DNA of 64,000 nt from Tyto alba (GCF_018691265.1 NW_024881272.1:27207323-27271322), one strand, 5' to 3'; numbered from the stretch's first letter, positions 25,011-37,289 are shown. Notes: a model not told the origin generated them from the letters alone. Made by a program: numbers and translations.

Positions 25011-26669
25011 GAGAGACCAGAGTGAAGGAGCAGCAGCACGTCTGTGCTTCCACATATACCCAGTGCACACTCAAAAAACACCTCATCAGGACACAGCTTT
25101 AAGCCCTACCTGTGAGGGCACTCCTCCTTCTCCCTTTTGCCACAGTCTCTTCCCTTGCCTGGCCCATGCTCCCAGCAGTCGCCTCTTCACCCAGGGATGG
25201 ACCTGCTGGTGGTGCCCCTGAAGAGCTGCTTCCCCAGCTCGTGGCTCCCACTAGAAAATCCAGGATACTCCCTGCCCTGACGAGGAGCACTCAGGCTGTG
25301 TCCTGCCCATCCTCCTTCCATCACTCTTCCCATCCTTCAGTCTCAGGGCAGCTTCTGAGCCACCAGTGTTGGGCTGTGATCTGGACAGCAAGGAGCAATT
25401 CACAGCCTTCTCTGAAAGCACAAGATCTCCCCCTGACACCCACACAACAGCTCTCCTCTCATCTCCAAACACCTGGTCTTTTTCAGCATCATCACACAGC
25501 AGAGCAGGTGCTGTGAAAATCTCCTGGCCTCCGCTTCCTCTCTCCACACTGCTATGTCATTTCTTTCTCCTCTATCATTGTGTCAGCTCCTGCTGATGGA
25601 GCTGACCTCCCTGCTCCTCCAGACGTTGCATCCGAGCCCTCCAGCACACACATCCATCTCCAAGCACACTGTGCTGTTAAGGAAAGTACATTCAAAATTA
25701 GAAGATGATTACACAGTTTGTACTGGAGCTGGGGAGTATATAAACCCAGTAGGCTACTTGGACTGCCTGTGCCTTTCTTAACTGAGTGTGTCTTGTTCAG
25801 GCAAACCACGTGTGGGAAAAAGTCCATATTCAGGCAGAGAGTCACATGAAAAATACAACAGCATGTTAAAACAAACAAACAAACAAACAAAAAGTAAAAA
25901 TTCGAGTAGCATGTATCTGCACACAGATAGAGCCAGTCTCATGAATGGCCTCACAAAGCACAGAGATGCTGAAGAAACATTTTGTGCCAAGCTGTTACAG
26001 AGAAAGAAGAGGTAAATAAGACCATCACAGATGTGCACATCTTTCCTAGCAGGTGGCTGCTTCAGGAGCCATGGTTTCTGTATGGTTCCTTCAAAGACAG
26101 GGAGAGCTTACTATCCACTGAAACTGTCACTGAGACAAGATAATTCAAGAAGCCTCAGAGATAGCACCACCCAGTCTGCATGACTACACTTGATGTGCCT
26201 GGATGCTTTGTACAGCTCATGTCATTACTATGAGGCAACCTGTAAGACTCAACGATGAAAGCAGATTTGCAGAGGTGCTCTTCAAATTACTGCCCAGGCG
26301 CCCTTTTCTTAAATCAGGATAAACTTTCACTAGGATCAAGGTAGGGAACAGCTCCAAGGAATTCTTCTGCAAATTCATTTTGCAGGATGCTGATTTCTCA
26401 TTATGAGAGAACACAAATCCATTTGACAAGAAATGTTCTCTTTCCATTCTCATTTTATTTCACAACCTATGGCCTAAACCTCAGGTGAATTTTCAAATAA
26501 GCCAGAGCTCATAATTGCAAAGGAATCTCTATAGGAAACAAAAGCATAGAGCACATTGGCATCTTATGTTTTATTGCATAGTGCAGCAAGAAAGTGTAGG
26601 AACACATTGGCAGAATCTGTGCATCCTCCTCATACTGTATGCAAGAAATTAAAAAGATTTTGCAGAGTT
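25011..26669. other. Non-coding stretch, GC-richer left part
   Basis: The sequence at 25100-25650 is C-rich on the plus strand and open in several frames on both strands (up to 134 codons), which is what base composition alone would produce. No family is recognised. It could include transcript sequence downstream of the CpG patch, but nothing proves it. Confidence 0.45.
25868..25893. repeat. (AAAC)n microsatellite
   Basis: About six copies of AAAC followed by an A-rich tail. Confidence 0.93.
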
Positions 26670-26760
26670 CCATTAATTGTGCCCCACAACCCTGTCACAT
26701 TATTCTTTTTCCCCCTTTTTCAGGTGGGGAAACCTCATGGAGAGATGGGATAGGAGGCCA
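26670..26760 (-). mobile_element. MIR/L2-like relic, short
   Basis: CCATTAATTGTGCCCCACAA, then CCCCCTTTTTCAGGTGGGGA, then AACCTCATGGAGAGATGGGA match the order of landmarks (ATTAATCC..CACAACCC, TTTTACAGATGGGGAAACTG, AGAGAGG) of an ancient MIR/L2-type element in reverse. It is only about 90 bases long. Confidence 0.4.
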
Positions 26761-28057
26761 GTGTAAACGCCCAAAGTGATCTGGGAGATACATCAAATGA
26801 AATCTCCTGTATTTCAAGAACTAGACTACTCTGTGCTCCAAAACCAATAAATTGATGCTTCATGCAGTGATGACTGGATACATTTTGCATTCAAGTATCA
26901 CACTGACATTTGCCATTCTTGGCACTGAGGAACTAAATTGATCATTGTCTTCTTTAATATGCCCTAAGAAAGAAAAAGTTAAGAGGTCTCATATCGGAAT
27001 TGCAGGCAGCTTCCTGTTGTTAATCTAGCCACTAAGCAGGCAGCGCTATAGCCGTACCAGAAAGCCTTTCCAGTTTGATTTGCTCTATCCATTGAACAAC
27101 AGCATGTGGATCAAACGAGGCTGAGCATCTTGCCGTCCACCTGCTTCTCAAGTGCAACGAAGCAGAATAAAACTACTCTGACAATTTGAAAGGGGACTAC
27201 AACCAATTTAGAAGGAAATGATTGTGCATAGTCCAACCCGATGCCTTGAACAGCATCACGGAGCAATCCTCCATCACTTAGTGTTCTGGGCCTGTCACTC
27301 TTCTGATTTAAAATGAGTTTAGGTAAACTAGTTGCACACCATGATTCATTCTAAAACACTTCCACTCAAGAGCATTACTCTGCCTCGCTAACACCTTTAT
27401 ACTTTCAAAGATTATTTCTACTATGCTTTGTATTTCTTGAAACAGACTTGTATCCATAAAACATGGCAAGTACATCCCCTCTGATGACCAAGAATCTTTG
27501 TTTCCTCTTGAGAAACAGGACAAACTCTAGGTGTGAATGTAAACACAAATCGGGTTATCATACCTAGATCTATTTCTGCACCTATAACAGATGTGCAAGG
27601 TTGTGATCAGAGTGCTAGGTAGGTATTGAGTAAACGTCATTGGAAACTGTATTTAGCTAAGACTGATCCTTAAACATCTGGATTTTCATATGAGAGGGAG
27701 TCACATTTTTGTATGGTTGAACATTGTTGACCTTAACATCATTTGGTGTCATGGAACTGCATTAACTATTCATTGACTTTCAGGCCCAAACTACAGCTCA
27801 GTATTTTGTTAGACACTACAGAAAGAAGCTCGGTTGTGACATTTCATCCTGAAGTCCCTAATGACTTTTACAATGAATTTCTTTGCCAAGAATCAATGAA
27901 GTCCATAGCCCTCTGTTCTCCAGGAGACTGCAGGAATTGTCAGAGCAAACCTCATGGGACATCGCTAGACATGTCCCAGTGAAATGAGCGGAAAGACAAG
28001 ATGAGCTCTATTAATTTTCGGACAGCAGAAACACTACAGTGGATGAAGCAGCCTCAA
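26761..28057. other. Non-coding stretch, nothing recognised
   Basis: Unique-looking sequence between a MIR/L2-like relic and the compound microsatellite. No exon or repeat seen. Confidence 0.55.
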
Positions 28058-28196
28058 TTAAAACAAAACAAAACAAAACAAACAAACAAACAAACCAAAC
28101 CAAACCAAACCAAACCAAACCACCACCCTCCCAAAAAAATCAACTCAACCCCCCCCCCCCCAAAAAAAAAAAAAAACAAAACCAAAACAAAACACA
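28058..28196. repeat. Compound microsatellite AAAAC / AAAC / AAACC / poly-C / poly-A
   Basis: Successive tracts of AAAAC, AAAC and AAACC repeats run from 28060 to 28122. They are followed by a C-rich segment with a pure C run at 28149-28161, an A run at 28162-28176 and further AAAAC-like units. The units look like step-by-step mutation of one A-rich seed. Confidence 0.95.
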
Positions 28197-28424
28197 GAAG
28201 CAAGCAAAAAAAGATGAGCATATGCTTCCAGCAAAGCATCAGGGGAGGGAAAAAGCCTGCTGTCTGGGGGTGCTTTAGGTTATATGAATGGTCAAATAAC
28301 GTGACCTAGAAAAGATCGACAGGAAGAGTAGAGAGTTTAGTGAGCATCCCACAGGCCAGTGCCCACAAACCCGAACAGCATCTCTCTATTAGCTTGGTTG
28401 AGCACATGATGTGTCTGCAGAGAT

Positions 28425-28540
28425 GCGGAGCTGGAGCCCCTGCTGCCCCGGTCCCACCGCACGCAGCAGCTCGGGCCCAGCACTGCACAGCCCCCGCACA
28501 CGGGCACCCGCGGGCTGCTCCCACCCACTGCCGGCACAGT
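28425..28540. promoter_or_regulatory. Short CpG cluster
   Basis: About 10 CpGs fall in some 115 bases of GC-rich sequence (CCCCGGTCCCACCGCACGCA through CACCCGCGGGCTGC). The patch is too short to meet CpG-island length criteria. It lies 230 bases right of a large compound microsatellite. Function unknown. Confidence 0.25.
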
Positions 28541-29035
28541 AAAACCTAAAGGACCAGATGAAAATTGGATGCAGCCCCATTCTGCTTTCCCCTACACACT
28601 GAGAATCAGTACAGGGAGTATTAGACTTAAGGAAATGAGGTACATTTCCCACCTTTTCTTTTTATGCCCAGTAGTACATCTTCATTTTTTTTTACTGCAG
28701 CATCATGACTGCCTGCACAGCAAAGAAGTTTATGGCTTTCCATACAAAACCTAAACAAGCTTTGACCCAATTGCACATCTCTTCCTTTCTTTAACAGCTG
28801 TATATGCAAGCTATACAGCTATGAGTTACATGGCAGAAACCTCAAACACTTCTTCAAGAAAACATCACAGATAAAGCACATTCACATATCCTCCACTTTC
28901 CATATATCATAAAGTGAGTTTTCTTTGAAACTAAGCTGACAAACTACCTTTTCTTCAGGTGCTTGTCCTTACTTCTTAAGGAAAAGGTCCCAGAAAGCTG
29001 CACAAATAATGACTAGTAGAGGTGGGGATCTTTTC

Positions 29036-29190
29036 CACAGAATTTAAAACCAGAAGGAACCATTAGACTACCTTGTCCATCTTGTAACAAAGGCCTATTA
29101 AGTTGCTGTGCACATTTTAGCCTCTCAATACTTCTTGTGATATTAGGCTAATTACCAATACATTATGCCCTTAAGTCTTACTTGTGAGGT
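29036..29190 (-). mobile_element. Old CR1-type relic, 3' end
   Basis: The plus strand reads AATTTAAAACCAGAAGGAACC followed by ATTAGACTACCTTGTCCATC and then TGTAACAAAGGCC. This matches, in reverse, the 3' end of ancient amniote CR1 families (a match to ...ATGGTCCCTTCTGGCCTTAA...). The element therefore points left, with its 3' end near 29036. Decay is heavy and the right boundary is a guess. Recognition is from memory of the family, not an alignment. Confidence 0.55.
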
Positions 29191-30149
29191 AGAGAATAAA
29201 GTCTATCTCCATCATGGTGCAGCCCCACTTCTTTATAAAGTCCAGCAAGGTAGGGAATGGGAATATCTTAAATGCTTTCATATGCGAATTGTTTCCAAAA
29301 TGAACCAAGTTATATTTATTCCCTTTTAGTCTGCATTCTGTAATTTTAGATAATAGAAGGCCATCTTTATCTAACTTGTATCTGCAAATTTGGCAGCTCT
29401 AATACAACAATAGTGCACATTATGCGCCTGCTTCTGGTATCATTTAGGCTGGGGTAAGAGGAGAGAAGAGCAAGTCTGCAGGGCATTGGCAGAGGGCTGA
29501 CAGTTGGATACGACAAGGGGGAGGCACCCCAGCCCCAGTGCTCCCCAGAGCTCTCCCAGCTGAGGGCTAGCCAGGTCCTGTCCTGCTTTGTCTTCCAGAT
29601 CAGACATGTTCCAGACACTGTGATGTGTTTTTTGGACCATGCCTTGTTTGGCTGAAAGGCGTTCATTCAGCATGTCTGTTTACTAATCTTGATCCATCAG
29701 GAGTGGGAAATCAGGAGATTCAAACACTGCAGGGCAAGCTGTGGCACAGGGCCACCACGTTGGAGCTGTTGTGAAACTGCTCTGCTCCAGGGAAGTGTGG
29801 AGGTAAGCACGAGCAAAGCAACATCACCATCCTTCGGGCACACCTGTCTGTCACAGTACAACATGCTCCTGCCAATGAGGCATCTGCTCCATGCATCCCG
29901 TGGAAGAACAAGGAACCAAATTCATCCTCCTCCCCACCATGGCCCCAGGGGAAGGAAGCCACGCCGCCCCTTCCCCAACTCCACCGCGTGGTGACAGGCC
30001 ACGCGTTTCGCCTCACTGCAGCCTTATGTGCTTTGTGGTCCCTCAATCATTCCCTTTTTAATGGGGACACGGACCTTCAGTTCCCCTTAGGTGCCTTTCG
30101 AAAGCTCTGGCTGCAGCTGGAGAGCCCGCTCTATACCACATGCTTCCAA

Positions 30150-30620
30150 CTGGGCTTTCAATGACATAATTACAGGCCTATATTAAAATGCTATATTTAA
30201 ATGATCTTATTCTTCATCAGCAAATGATATTCCTAACCAAAACAAATGCTTCTATATCATTTATTGTATTTAAGATAATTTAATGGGTTTCTATTCGTGC
30301 TGGAAGGCAGCAAATGAATAAATTCCATAGCACTTTATTTAAATATTTTAGAACAAATCTTGAAAGATGTTTTCATTTAGCTGAAAGCAGCTTAATAGCA
30401 GTTTTTTTTCTCTACCACAATAAAAAGGTATAGGTTTCTTTTTATTGCGCTTGTTAAAATAAATGGCATTTTTAATAAAGACTGTCCCCATAACAACATA
30501 TATGATTTGATCACATTATGAAATAAATGTCATGTGAGATTATACATTTCAAAGCAGACAGTTTATGTTCTTTTAGTTATTAAATTCAATCAGTTTTACT
30601 TCTTTTTTTTCCTGAAGGCA
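30150..30620. other. AT-rich block with conserved-element texture
   Basis: This stretch is AT-rich but not simple repeat, with many homeodomain-type cores (TAATTACA, ATTTAAAT, TTTAAT), no recognisable transposon and no open frame. Such texture is common in vertebrate conserved non-coding elements, but conservation itself cannot be seen from one sequence. Confidence 0.2.
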
Positions 30621-33600
30621 GGTATGGTTTTGATTAAAATGTGACCCCAAAAGCAGAATAATTTAAGTGAGAATGCATTTTCATTTTTTGAAGGTTTATC
30701 TACCTTCCCATAGGAACTTAAAAGAAAAAAAAATTGTGGCTTTCAGTGGCAGAATTAAAATTTGTTTTCCTTTGACTGACATTTTTATTCCCAAGAAGAA
30801 CATGTTACAACACAGTGCTGTGTGGAAAACTTAAAGCTAGCTAACTAGATCTTATGGTTTTAGTCCATAAAATGGGTTTGATGATCCAAATAGTCTATAG
30901 AGCCTCCTAGTACCCATCCCCCTTGTACAGAAACCCAGAGTCAACCCAGAGCAGCAGTCTATGCCATTAGATGGGGAAACTGTAGAACATCTTCGACAGT
31001 GAAGCACACTGGTGGCTGCCCACAGGGGACAGGACCTGCAGGGCATTTTGATTTCCTCCAGGAACTAGCTGAACAACTATCAGATGTGAAGACAGGAATG
31101 AAGGGAACCAACCAGTGGCAGAAGCGACTCTGATGACTATCTCCACAGCTTGTTACAGGCTGCCTTTTACTCCACAGGCATTGGATAGTACTGTATCAGA
31201 TGGCAATGCTCTCTTACCATTTTTCATTCTCCACCTCCTGTCCATCAGCCACCTACTAGGTATCCCTACTTGATGAAGGACATAGTTTAAGAGCACCAAA
31301 ACTCCCAAGATTTGGTCATAGTCCTTCCTCAGAAAGCCCACAAGTCGGAAGCTGGTCCAGATCTTAGACTGAAGTTAGATACTTCAGTGGTCTGGCCTTG
31401 ACTCAGCACAATAAGCTGCCTATGGTACCTATATCATATATTGCATCCATGGTCAGTACAGTGAAATACCTGGGTGAAAAATAGTATAGAAAAATAGCCT
31501 ATTTTTAGTCTATCTGGAATTCCCACTGGGAATTGCTAGATGCCTATTCCTATTTAGGAATGCAAAAATCAGAGACCTTTAGAAAAGAAGGCTTCATTAT
31601 GTCCCCGAAGTCTCACTCACAACACTAAAGACATAGAAGCTGAATCTCCCAGCCCCAGGATGTGACTATTGCTACCTCCTCTTCTGTACACTGAATTTCT
31701 CTTAGGTGTCTTTCTAAAGCCCTCCATCCATTTCAGATACTTCAACTACACAACTATCTTGTTTCAACAAATGAAGCTCCTGTTAAAACTCACTGACAAC
31801 ATGGGCGTTGGCTTAATAAAGAAATTACTTTTAATCTAAACATCACCATCTGTCAGGCCCTGAAAAGGAAAATCAAGAAAAATTGTGCAGTGATGCACAG
31901 CTATGGAGTAACATTTGAAAGCATGTCCCAGCTCTCACCAAGCATGAACGCTGAATATTAAACAAACACCTGAAGCTACATGTGCCACCACCTAAAACTA
32001 TCACTTCATTTTCTGTTACGTGCTGTGACTTAAGGAAAACATTGCAGGCATCACCATCTGTGTCGCTTTTAATTATCAATAGGAAGCGCACACATGGTAT
32101 TTCACAACTCACTCAGACAACAGAAAGCTTCCACCAGGGCAGTGCATATGTCTGAGGAGCTCTTCTTGTGCTGAGGGGTCAGGGCCATGTGTGATCACCA
32201 GCACACATGGCAGTAGGGGACAGGCTGCATTGCAGGGACAGGCACAGACTTATTTGACAGCAAAGAGCTGAGGCTTCGTGCTTGAAATCTGTCCCTGCCC
32301 CTGGGCTCCACTGGCTGGTGCAGGTGATGATTATTAACACCCTAGATTAGGTGTTGGCTTATTCACAGCTGCAGAAAGCAGAGCTATCACCGTGCACTTT
32401 GTAGGGATAAAAAGGGGAGGCTGCATATCAGGATGCAGAGCTAAAGTTTCTTTATCAGTGAACACAAAGCATGGAGGAAGAGAAGCTTTATGCAGTACTG
32501 TCAGGAATTACATACACTGAAGTAAAGTTTCTGATCACTGACCCATGCATTGAAGTTGGATGAAATGAAATGGTGGGAAGCTGGCCAGGTTGGGAGGAAA
32601 GTCAGCAATTACCTTTCCCATTATCCCTAACAGCTCTGAGCAGAAAGTAAGGCTGGAGGTAAATGATTTCACCAGCAGCTGAGCTTGAACGAAGCCTGGT
32701 CTGTGTTTGCTGTACGTCCCCTGTACCCCTCCAGTAATCCCAAAACCCCTGTGCTCTGTGACCCCTTCCCCAAAATACCTCTGGGCCTTCTCCACATTAT
32801 TCCCTAGTCCCTCACCCCCTGCCCCTATCTGACGTGGGCTGGCTGAGGAGTCACAGTGCAGGCTGGCTGCCCACCCTGTCCCACAACCCAGGGCTGGCTG
32901 GGCCAGGGGGGACAGGGTTGACAGACAGACAGAAATAGCCCTGTTACCATAGGCAACCGAGGATGACCATGACTAAATCCAGAGCTAATAGCACTAGGTC
33001 AGATGTTTTACAGATACTTATCTGATCTCCTAATATCCTGTTAAATCTCTCAGGAAATACTCAGTAAACCCTACTGTCTATGCACTGGAAGTAACAGTCT
33101 TATGCAATTAAAAATGTCTGGAAATGTCACTCCACTCCTCTGCACAAATAATCCAGGCTGCAAGCAAACAAACAAAAAGTTGCTTCCTTGGAAGCATCTG
33201 TGGGGCATCTGAAAAAAAAAGATGCTCAGGAAACCCAAGCAGAAAGAAGTGCCTAGACTCACTCCTCTCAGTAGTTCCTACCCCACTGCTTTTCCTGTTT
33301 TCCAGAGCAAACTCTCACCTGCTTATCCCCCGTGGAGGATTTATACTGAACCACTCTAAACCAATAACAAAAGGCAAAAAAATGTGCCTTTATCAGAATC
33401 TCTCCTCTGCTTGTGAGGGTTGTCTGCTGTGCTGGTGATGGTAGGAATGAAGCCAATTAAAATCAAGCTTCAGAAGTCAATCAAATTTTTCACCCTTCAT
33501 CCCTCTGTTGTGAGAGAATGCTGCATGTTCTCCTCAAGTTACCTCCCCAAGCAACAATCCCATTTACTTTTTGACCTCTGTAAATTAAAACAAGTTTGGA

Positions 33601-35261
33601 GCTCTCTTGGTTCAGAGCTGTGACTCTATTTACTTGTGAAATTGTTTATTCAAGCAATTCCCACACCATAGCATCAAAGTTTGTTGTTAATAGTTGCAGA
33701 CCATTAATCTACACGATGAATATAACAAAGCTTGGGGAAGAATCCCAAATGGACAAGCATGATAAGAGATGGGAGAAAGAGGCTGGCAAAGCTTCAGGTA
33801 CATGATATTTCTGTGCCTGACCTCTTTAATTACTTGAACAACAAACTGGCTGATAGATGAGCTTTAGAGCTATTCCAGTGGCTACCAAGGACTTTCACTT
33901 TTGTGCAAAAGATGCGGTTTAATTTTTATTCCACAGTACGGAGGTACATCCGTCCAGTACATTTCACTATAGTGCAAAGAGAAAATTAGTTTAAAATAGG
34001 AACTTCACAGCACATCAAATGGACGTGAATACCTCTTCCAAGTCTCACTGTCAGAGAAATATATTGCTAACAAAATATTAGGGGGCTGTGCTGTCACCTC
34101 AAGGTCTCAGATGAGGATGTGGAATCTGGAATGATGTTCTGGCTGCTTGTTGCATACCCTTAACCTAAGTGACCATCATGGAGACCATTTCTATAAACAC
34201 TCATTCTGGCACTGGGGAAACCAGTGGCAATGACGTATGGATAAAAGTTTATTGGTAAGTAAACATTTTACCATTTCAAAGACTAGGTTTTGTTTTAAAT
34301 TGTAAAAGACATCTGCAACACTTCAAAACAAAAGCAGCAGACCAAGTAACTACAACACCTTCATTTTTCTCATTTCATTTGCTCGCTATATAAAATCAAA
34401 TATATATATCTGCTGCTGAAATCAGCATCAAGATGGAGAGATCCTAGCTTCTGGGACTCTTCTCAAAGTAGATGGGAATTCATCTCTCCTCTGCTGACCC
34501 ATCAAGAGCCTGTCTCCATTCACCACATCTTAGTATAGTCATTCACTGAGAAGTTTTGAAAATCCTCAAAGATTTTAACCAAATATCTGTAACTCCTCTC
34601 ACCCTGAGGTTTGAAACTGGAGGGTGAAAAAAGATAGTTTTTCAGCTGCAACATGCCTCAAATCATGAAGCCAAGACAGAATCCTTTTTATGCTATTTCC
34701 CCTATATTAAAATTAGCAATATCAGTTTGTCCAGAAATTCACATTCGGGAAGCAAAAAATCACACTGTGATATTATATTGTACTTAAGAATTGAAAAGAC
34801 CTTGCAAGTGTGAATTAAATTTCACAACAAAAAGTTGTCATTATCATGAACATTTATTGAAGAATAAAGTTCAAATGATTGAACTAATGTTACTCTGTTA
34901 AATGACAAGAAAATCACAGAAGTTTATAAAGCAGAGTTCCCTCCTGAAATCAGTGAAGACTACCTGGTTCAACATTACTGATTTGTGTTAGCAACTTGGT
35001 TTTGACTGATGTTCTTTATTTTTTTGACTGCAAAGTAGAGTTGTTATTGACCTTCCAGGTTGAACTGGAAAAATAATTCTTTACTGAAGTCCCATCAATC
35101 CAGAAAGTATCAAAACCTGAGCCTGAAATATCATTCTTCAACCTGAGATATGGAAGAAATATCTACTGCTGATGAGAGATCTGCAAGACGGATTAGGAAG
35201 AATTTTGCCTTTGGTTTGATGTTCAAATTAGATTACTAATTCACAGAATCCTTTTGGTGTT

Positions 35262-35342
35262 TAATAAATTCAGATGAAAGGAAAGATACAAATTCTTACA
35301 GTTCTCTTGCTACTTAATACATTCAGATGAAAAGGAAAGATA
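35262..35342. repeat. Direct repeat pair, 27-28 bp
   Basis: TAATAAATTCAGATGAAAGG... at 35262-35288 recurs at 35315-35342 with two differences (one substitution, one extra A). The offset is 53 bases, suggesting a local duplication whose spacer has diverged. Confidence 0.75.
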
Positions 35343-35424
35343 GAGCATAATCAACACATGCATTAATTTATGCAGATCTTTCCCTAGCTTCATGTTTTAA
35401 AATGTCTTTTTAGATAAAGGACCA

Positions 35425-35600
35425 ATAATACTCAGCATTTTTCATCTTCAAAGGGCTTTGAAAATATTAACTAGTGAATCAGCATAGCATACCCATCAGG
35501 TCCATAAAGATTGGTATCCCTGTTTTAAAGAGCAGTTCCAGGCAAAAAGGTTATGGGGATTTCCTCTCTAACCAGAAGTCAACGCCAAGGATAGGTGCTA
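35425..35600 (-). mobile_element. MIR/L2-like relic
   Basis: The plus strand reads ACTCAGCATTTTTCATCTTC, AAAGGGCTTTGAAAATATTA, a GGTATCCCTGTTTTAAAGAG block and CAGGCAAAAAGGTTATGGGG. This is the same landmark order as the relic at 9460-9726 (low-complexity start, CTTTG..AACATTAA, ATCCCCATTTTACAGA, GAGGTTAAG). Boundaries are approximate. Confidence 0.55.
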
Positions 35601-36639
35601 ATTAGCAAATCCATAACTTGCAGTGCAGCATTCAGATGACATCCCATGCTTTAAGTCAGTCAGTGTATGTGACGTGCGTGTTAAATCGTGATAATGCCAT
35701 ACTACTTGAAGTTTAGAAGATGTAAAAAATGACCATCCTGTAGAAAAAAGTGCATGTGAGAGGGGTTTGTTTCAGTGGTACATCGTATTGTTCAGGAGCC
35801 ATTCTGTGAAGTGAGAGAAACTTTCACTAAGTGGAAGCTATCCATATCTTCACACTAAATCGAACTGTACATAGTGGTCTGCCATCGGCTCAAGTGGACC
35901 TCGCTGAGTTGCAGGCAGTCCCACGCTGCCGCACAGCGGGGGTCACCTCCTCATGGGGATGAGGTCCAGGAAGGGGATCTCACTCTGCCCTGAAAACAGG
36001 GCTCCAGCAGCAAACCCAGATGAAATGCCTGATCTACTCAGCAAGCGTCTTGCATCGCACCAAGCTTCACCCCGCTTCTCCCTTCAAACCATCCCAAACC
36101 AGGCAGTCGAGGTGAAAAGAGGAGTCAAACACAAGCAGGAGGGTGAGCGTGATGAGAGCAGAGCTGATAAGCAGATTCAGTTTTTCTGATAAGAGCCAAG
36201 GGTTACGTGAACAGATGCCTATCAGCCACAGAGGGCATAAACACATTGCAGAGAGGAGTTTCTGCGGTTTATTTACAAAGGGAGTCCTTTCTAGCTCTCC
36301 TACCGACAGTTCATTCCTGTTGTCGTGGTTCAATCTATGCTAGGCTGCTGATAAAACTTTCCCTACGAGCAGCTTCAGCATTTCTCCTTTTAAGTTCATT
36401 TCCTTCCTGTTCATTATTTTCTTTCTGTGATATAGAGGCACTTTCATGCATGATCCGCAGATCATCAGCAATGAAACAGAGACACTGGGGTGCACTACGA
36501 TGGATGCGCATTAGATTCACCTTGACTGCTAAGGACAGGGATTGTGAGAACAGGGAATATCTCACAGAAAGGCAAGACAACAAAGACATGCAAGAATCTG
36601 CCAATGTGAAAATCGTTATGACACAGGGATTTATAGGAG

Positions 36640-37260
36640 GACATATGTGTGAACAGTGTGCTGCAGTGGCAAAGAAAGCCAACAGGATGCTGGGTTGCAT
36701 CAACAAGGGCATCACCAGCAGAGATAAAGAAGTCATCATCCCACTGTACTCAGTGCTTGTCAGGCCACACCTGGAATACTGTGTTCAGTTTTGGTCCTGG
36801 CTATACAAAAAAAGATGTGGACAAGCTGGAGAGGGTCCAGAGAAGGGCCACAAAGATGATCAAAGGGCTGGGAAGCCTGGCATGTGAGGAAAAGTTGAGA
36901 GTTGGGTTTGTTCAGCCTTGAGAAAAGAAGGCTTAGGGGAGACCTTATCACCGTGTTCCAGTATTTAAAGAGTGCAACAAACAAGATGGGAGACTCCCTT
37001 TTTACAGGTAGTCACATGGAAAAGATGAGGGGTGATAGGGACAAGTTACTCCTGGGGTAATTCCAATTGTATGCTAGAGGAAAATTTTTCACAGTGAGAA
37101 CAATCAGCCATTGGAATAATCTCCCCAGGGAAGTGGTGGATACCTCAACTTTGGACATTTTTAGATTCAGCTGGACCATCTTGCCTAGGTTGTGGTTTTG
37201 CCAAGAAAGATTGGACCAGATGATCCATGAGCTGCCTTCCAACCTGGTATTCTATGATTC
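36640..37260 (+). mobile_element. CR1 LINE, 5'-truncated 3' fragment (dead copy)
   Basis: Seen: about 620 bases of the C-terminal reverse-transcriptase reading frame and 3' tail of a CR1 retrotransposon. Translation shows [20 protein letters not shown], then [18 protein letters not shown], then in the next frame [20 protein letters not shown]. The frame changes at an A7 run (36807-36813), one base longer than the six expected for Tyr-Lys-Lys-Asp, and again near 36895, followed by a TGA. The tail reads TTGGACCAGATGATC, then CCTTCCAACCTGGTATTCTA, ending in ATTCTATGATTC, the repeated octamer-type end typical of CR1 rather than a poly-A tail. Known: CR1 is the main LINE of birds and other reptiles and is usually 5'-truncated. 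The copy cannot move. Sequence left of 36640 is not recognisable as CR1. Confidence 0.95.
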
Positions 37261-37289
37261 GCCACAGCTATAGAGAAGTCTTTTGTGCT

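Larger units (their letters stand above)
29191..35424. other. Non-coding stretch, no gene recognised
   Basis: Includes the AT-rich candidate element (30150-30620) and two close palindromes (31518-31561). The minus-strand open frame at 31153-31341 extends upstream without a stop to about 31380, but matches no family known to me. The part at 32160-32900 is GC-richer. Confidence 0.55.

Noticed and set aside
24733..25547. Several overlapping 90-134 codon frames on both strands
   Set aside because: GC- and C-rich composition removes stop codons in many frames at once; no frame stands out as coding.
30852..31341. Minus-strand frames as a decayed retroelement
   Set aside because: No reverse-transcriptase, integrase or LTR landmark is recognisable, and the frames are interrupted by stops.
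36319..36345. Second TGTCGTGGTT motif resembling the LTR end
   Set aside because: Only about 10 bases match and the following sequence does not follow the LTR pattern.
36207..36639. N-terminal half of a 226-codon plus-strand frame as a gene
   Set aside because: The right half of that frame is CR1 reverse transcriptase; the left part is unrelated sequence read through by chance.
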